Source: Sporosarcina sp. P34
GTDB lineage: Bacteria > Bacillota > Bacilli > Bacillales_A > Planococcaceae
Length of the DNA: 64,000 nucleotides
Reading direction: 5' to 3'
Assembly (NCBI RefSeq): GCF_002743375.1
Contig: NZ_PDZC01000001.1
Coordinates: forward strand, 558,001 to 622,000
The notes beneath the pieces were generated by a model that saw nothing but the letters and a program-made list of their open reading frames with translations, searched no databases and was not told the origin of the DNA. Numbering within the stretch: position 1 is the first letter of the stretch; every line of letters starts with the position of its first letter. Below, piece by piece: positions 61,676-64,000 of this stretch. The translations under genes and the position numbers were made by a program.

Positions 61676-62233
61676 ATGATTTCAGTAAACGAATTTCGTA
61701 CAGGATTAACAATTGAAGTTGATGGTGACATTTGGCGCGTAATGGACTTCCAACACGTAAAGCCAGGTAAAGGTGCAGCGTTTGTTCGTTCGAAGCTACG
61801 TAATCTTCGCTCGGGGAATGTAAACGAAAAGACATTCCGTGCGGGAGAAAAAGTAGAAAAAGCACAGATCGATAACCGTAAAATGCAGTATTTATATGCT
61901 GACGGTGATATGCACGTATTCATGGATAACGAATCTTACGAGCAGATCGAACTATCTGAAAAACAACTTGAATATGAACTGAAGTTCTTGAAAGAGAATA
62001 TGGAAGTTCACGTCATCACGTATAAAGAAGAAGTGCTTGGCGTTGAATTACCAATAACCGTTACGCTTGAAGTAGCTGAAACAGAGCCTGGAATCAAAGG
62101 CGACACAGCGAGTGGCGGTTCGAAGCCAGCTAAGATGGAAACAGGCCTTGTCGTACAAGTACCATTCTTCGTTAACCAAGGTGATATGTTGGTCATCAAC
62201 ACAGAAGAAGCGGAATACGTTTCCCGCGCATAA
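61676..62233 (+). CDS. efp: Elongation factor P
   Basis: 185 residues. Relieves stalling at polyproline. Three beta-barrel domains; the tip loop [15 protein letters not shown] and the C-terminal [20 protein letters not shown] match. GGAGG upstream. Confidence 0.96.
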   Translation: MISVNEFRTGLTIEVDGDIWRVMDFQHVKPGKGAAFVRSKLRNLRSGNVNEKTFRAGEKVEKAQIDNRKMQYLYADGDMHVFMDNESYEQIELSEKQLEYELKFLKENMEVHVITYKEEVLGVELPITVTLEVAETEPGIKGDTASGGSKPAKMETGLVVQVPFFVNQGDMLVINTEEAEYVSRA

Positions 62234-62247
62234 GTAAATACTTATTC

Positions 62248-62277
62248 AAGATGTCCCAGTGATGGGGCATCTTTTTT
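62248..62277 (+). terminator. Terminator of efp
   Basis: AAGATGTCCCA pairs with TGGGGCATCTT (one G-U), then TTTTT. Confidence 0.85.
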
Positions 62278-62351
62278 GTCGTGGAAATGCGTTCGAATAC
62301 CACCTCACCTTCAATGAGAAACAATAAGTGACTCCCACTTAAAAATTAGAG

Positions 62352-62443
62352 ATTGGAGGGGCAGGCGGCTCCCGATGGCTCACCGCGGGTCCCTGGGAAA
62401 GCGTCCGTCTAGAGCGAGAGCCGTCACGAAGAACGGCTTTTAC
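62352..62443. repeat. GC-rich dispersed-repeat remnant where spoIIIAA/AB are expected
   Basis: The stretch with GGCTCCCGATGGCTCACCGC, GGGTCCCTGGGAAAGCGTCC and CTAGAGCGAGAGCC is clearly richer in GC than its surroundings and resembles part of a dispersed repeat common in Bacillales (GGCTCACCGCAGGTCCC-type). It ends in a stem AGCCGT/ACGGCT with TTTT. The remaining 62278-62587 holds no gene. Confidence 0.5.
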
Positions 62444-62587
62444 GAGCATATCTTTGAACTGCAAATCACTACCCCGACAAAAACTCCACCTGATCTTTTC
62501 AATCCGCAAATGTCCCTTATACATTTATACTTTTGCATATCTAAGAAGCCTACCTCATAGAGTGGACTATGGAGGAGGCGTAGCGGG

Positions 62588-62797
62588 ATGGAACTGAATG
62601 ACTTATTGCGCATCGCCGGCGTTGGGTTGGTGATTGGGGTACTTCACGTGTTCTTCGAGCAAACGGGCAAGAAAGAGTTCTCATTTTTCCTATTTTTCTT
62701 AGCGTATCTGTATATCTCGATCGAGTTGCTGATGTTCCTTAGAATATTCTTTACGGAGATCACAGAATTCTTTAGCTGGCTATCCATGGCGATGTAA
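62588..62797 (+). CDS. spoIIIAC: Stage III sporulation protein AC
   Basis: 69 residues with GGAGGAGG upstream. Start ELNDLLRIAGVGLVIGVLHV and a second helix (FFLAYLYISIELLMFLRIFF), two membrane spans as in SpoIIIAC. Part of the feeding-tube complex that links mother cell and forespore. Here it is the first gene of the operon. Confidence 0.85.
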   Translation: MELNDLLRIAGVGLVIGVLHVFFEQTGKKEFSFFLFFLAYLYISIELLMFLRIFFTEITEFFSWLSMAM

Positions 62798-63175
62798 ATG
62801 GCGATTCTCTTTCAATTATTTGTCGTGTATCTCTTGCTGCTTCTGCTTTCGTTTGCCGCGCCTGCCTTGCATCCCATTCTTTATACCACGCTATTCTTAC
62901 TGGTTACCGTGTATGTATTATTCACGGTCCTGGTACCTTTTGGATCGACATTGTTAGCGTTGACGGAAAAGTTACCGTCGCCTTATGCGACGCTACTAGT
63001 GGTGAGTGCAGGTCTGTATTATGTGGCGGAAGTTCTGTCGCTTCAGATGAAAGATGAGGGGTACGGGGCATTCGGGCAGTTGTTTCAGACCAGCATGAAA
63101 GTAGTCATTATGACATTGTGGCTGCCATATATCACGCAATTGATCGAGACAATTCACGCGTTCATTCCCTGGTGA
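62798..63175 (+). CDS. spoIIIAD: Stage III sporulation protein AD
   Basis: 125 residues with three or four hydrophobic helices (LFQLFVVYLLLLLLSFAAPA; PILYTTLFLLVTVYVLFTVL). Directly abuts spoIIIAC. Less conserved than usual; the call rests on order, topology and length. Confidence 0.75.
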   Translation: MAILFQLFVVYLLLLLLSFAAPALHPILYTTLFLLVTVYVLFTVLVPFGSTLLALTEKLPSPYATLLVVSAGLYYVAEVLSLQMKDEGYGAFGQLFQTSMKVVIMTLWLPYITQLIETIHAFIPW

Positions 63176-63210
63176 ACGAATCCTAACAATAATGAATGGA
63201 CGAGACCACT

Positions 63211-64000
63211 ATGTTGAATATTCTGCAGGAAAGTATCGCGGGTATCATCGGACCATTTTTCTTGTTGCTCATCATGTTGCTCATTGCTTCTCTTGTCGAT
63301 TTCTTTCTCCCGGCGTTTCAAAAGTGGACGAGGTTTCTGTTGCTCATCCTCATTTTAGTATTGCTGATTGAGCCAGCCAAGGAAAGTTTTGAACAGATCC
63401 AAGTTATTACGCATACGATTGCTTCATTATTCCTTGGGATGTATCCATTAATTGCTGCGATGATTTTGGCTTCTGGTGCAACGTTTGGCGTTTTGAATTT
63501 CCAACCCGCTATGTTGTTATTTGCGCAAGGGGCTGTCGTTTTTGCAGACAAGTTCCTGTTGCCGGTGTTATTAACGGCGCTGTTGTTCGATATTTTCACG
63601 CGATTGGTACCGGAAATTGCCTTCACGCGAATGGCGGATTTATTGCGTACGTCATTGCTTGCATTTGTTTCCGCCATGGTGGCAGCGTATTCCATTTTTA
63701 TTACAGCGGGTGGTGCGCTGTCTTGGACGATGAATGGCGCTATGAATGAGCCGTTGAAAGAGCTGATCAAGAATAACATTCCTGTCATCGGTTCATTGTT
63801 GACGGATACGCTCGGATCCATCGGACGTTATTCTTCCGGTGCCACGGCTTATATGAGTATTTGGCTGCTCGTATCGATCTGGACGATTGCGCTATTGCCA
63901 GCAGTTAGAATTCTATGTATTGCCTTTATGTTTAGATGGACAGCGGCAATCATCGAACCATTTTCGCAAAAGGAAGTGTGCGGTTTACTAGATGATATCG
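63211..64000 (+). CDS. spoIIIAE: Stage III sporulation protein AE, 5' part (runs off the window)
   Basis: Open for 263 codons from ATG 63211 to the window end. Begins MLNILQESIAGIIGPFFLLL, with PLIAAMILASGATFGVLNF and NIPVIGSLLTDTL, which match the channel-forming middle of SpoIIIAE. The usual N-terminal signal-like extension of B. subtilis SpoIIIAE (399 residues) is much shorter here. Confidence 0.85.
   Translation, partial: MLNILQESIAGIIGPFFLLLIMLLIASLVDFFLPAFQKWTRFLLLILILVLLIEPAKESFEQIQVITHTIASLFLGMYPLIAAMILASGATFGVLNFQPAMLLFAQGAVVFADKFLLPVLLTALLFDIFTRLVPEIAFTRMADLLRTSLLAFVSAMVAAYSIFITAGGALSWTMNGAMNEPLKELIKNNIPVIGSLLTDTLGSIGRYSSGATAYMSIWLLVSIWTIALLPAVRILCIAFMFRWTAAIIEPFSQKEVCGLLDDI

Noticed and set aside
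62375-62560. 61-codon ORF between efp and spoIIIAC
   Set aside because: Lies mostly in the repeat remnant, has no ribosome site, and does not resemble SpoIIIAA, SpoIIIAB or YqhV.
1-64000. tRNA or rRNA genes
   Set aside because: No cloverleaf with the usual TTCRANY and CCA-side features, and no rRNA text, was seen on reading; a covariance search was not possible here.

Overview
The window is chromosomal DNA of an endospore-forming Bacillota of the Bacillales, most like Sporosarcina or another member of the Planococcaceae. The evidence is a set of spoIIIA genes, a Spo0E-like phosphatase, comG genes, sigma-H-type promoters, and a gene order (comG, aroK, gcvT-gcvPA-gcvPB, yqhL/lipM, yqhQ, yqhR, aroQ, yqhT, efp, spoIIIA) that follows the Bacillus subtilis yqh region with extra genes inserted. 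The species assignment is an inference.

1-35,640 is the right-hand part of a prophage with a contractile tail (PBSX/Xkd-like); its left end, with the integrase and early genes, lies outside the window. In order: small late-early genes and a sigma-like late regulator; small and large terminase, portal, minor head protein, scaffold, decoration protein and major capsid protein; head-tail connectors; sheath, tube, a tail chaperone with a -1 frameshift, tape measure, LysM protein, and a hub carrying two wall-lytic domains; baseplate proteins; a fibre/adhesin cluster; XhlA-like protein, holin and amidase. The right end carries cargo: a HEPN-like protein, a HigB/HigA-ImmA toxin-antitoxin pair, a LexA-boxed YolD operon, and a secreted ComEC-like metallo-beta-lactamase with an Excalibur domain plus a DUF3006 partner. 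Three of the orphan genes sit behind sigma-H-like promoters.

The prophage ends inside comGC. The remaining comGC lacks its prepilin leader, and comGA and comGB are absent from the window, while comGD, comGE, comGF and a short comGG follow. The competence pilus is therefore probably off in the lysogen and might be restored by excision.

37,246-42,142 holds aroK and the glycine cleavage operon behind a tandem glycine riboswitch and terminator. 42,142-51,167 is a mixed stretch: a short terminated leader RNA, an unknown protein, a clade-II large catalase, a queC-yhhQ-queF operon behind a preQ1-I riboswitch, a DUF1801 protein, a 54-residue Spo0E-like protein, an AAA ATPase, and a YqhL rhodanese that has lost its catalytic cysteine. 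lipM follows.

52,313-56,762 is one class II (adenosylcobalamin-dependent) ribonucleotide reductase gene, nrdJ, preceded by an NrdR box. It is split into four exons by three group I introns at conserved active-site motifs; the middle intron encodes a PD-(D/E)xK-type homing endonuclease. Spliced, it would give 853 residues. cstA, yqhQ (reverse), yqhR, aroQ, yqhT and efp follow. The spoIIIA operon begins directly at spoIIIAC: spoIIIAA and spoIIIAB are missing from their usual place after efp, where a GC-rich repeat-like remnant sits. The window ends inside spoIIIAE.
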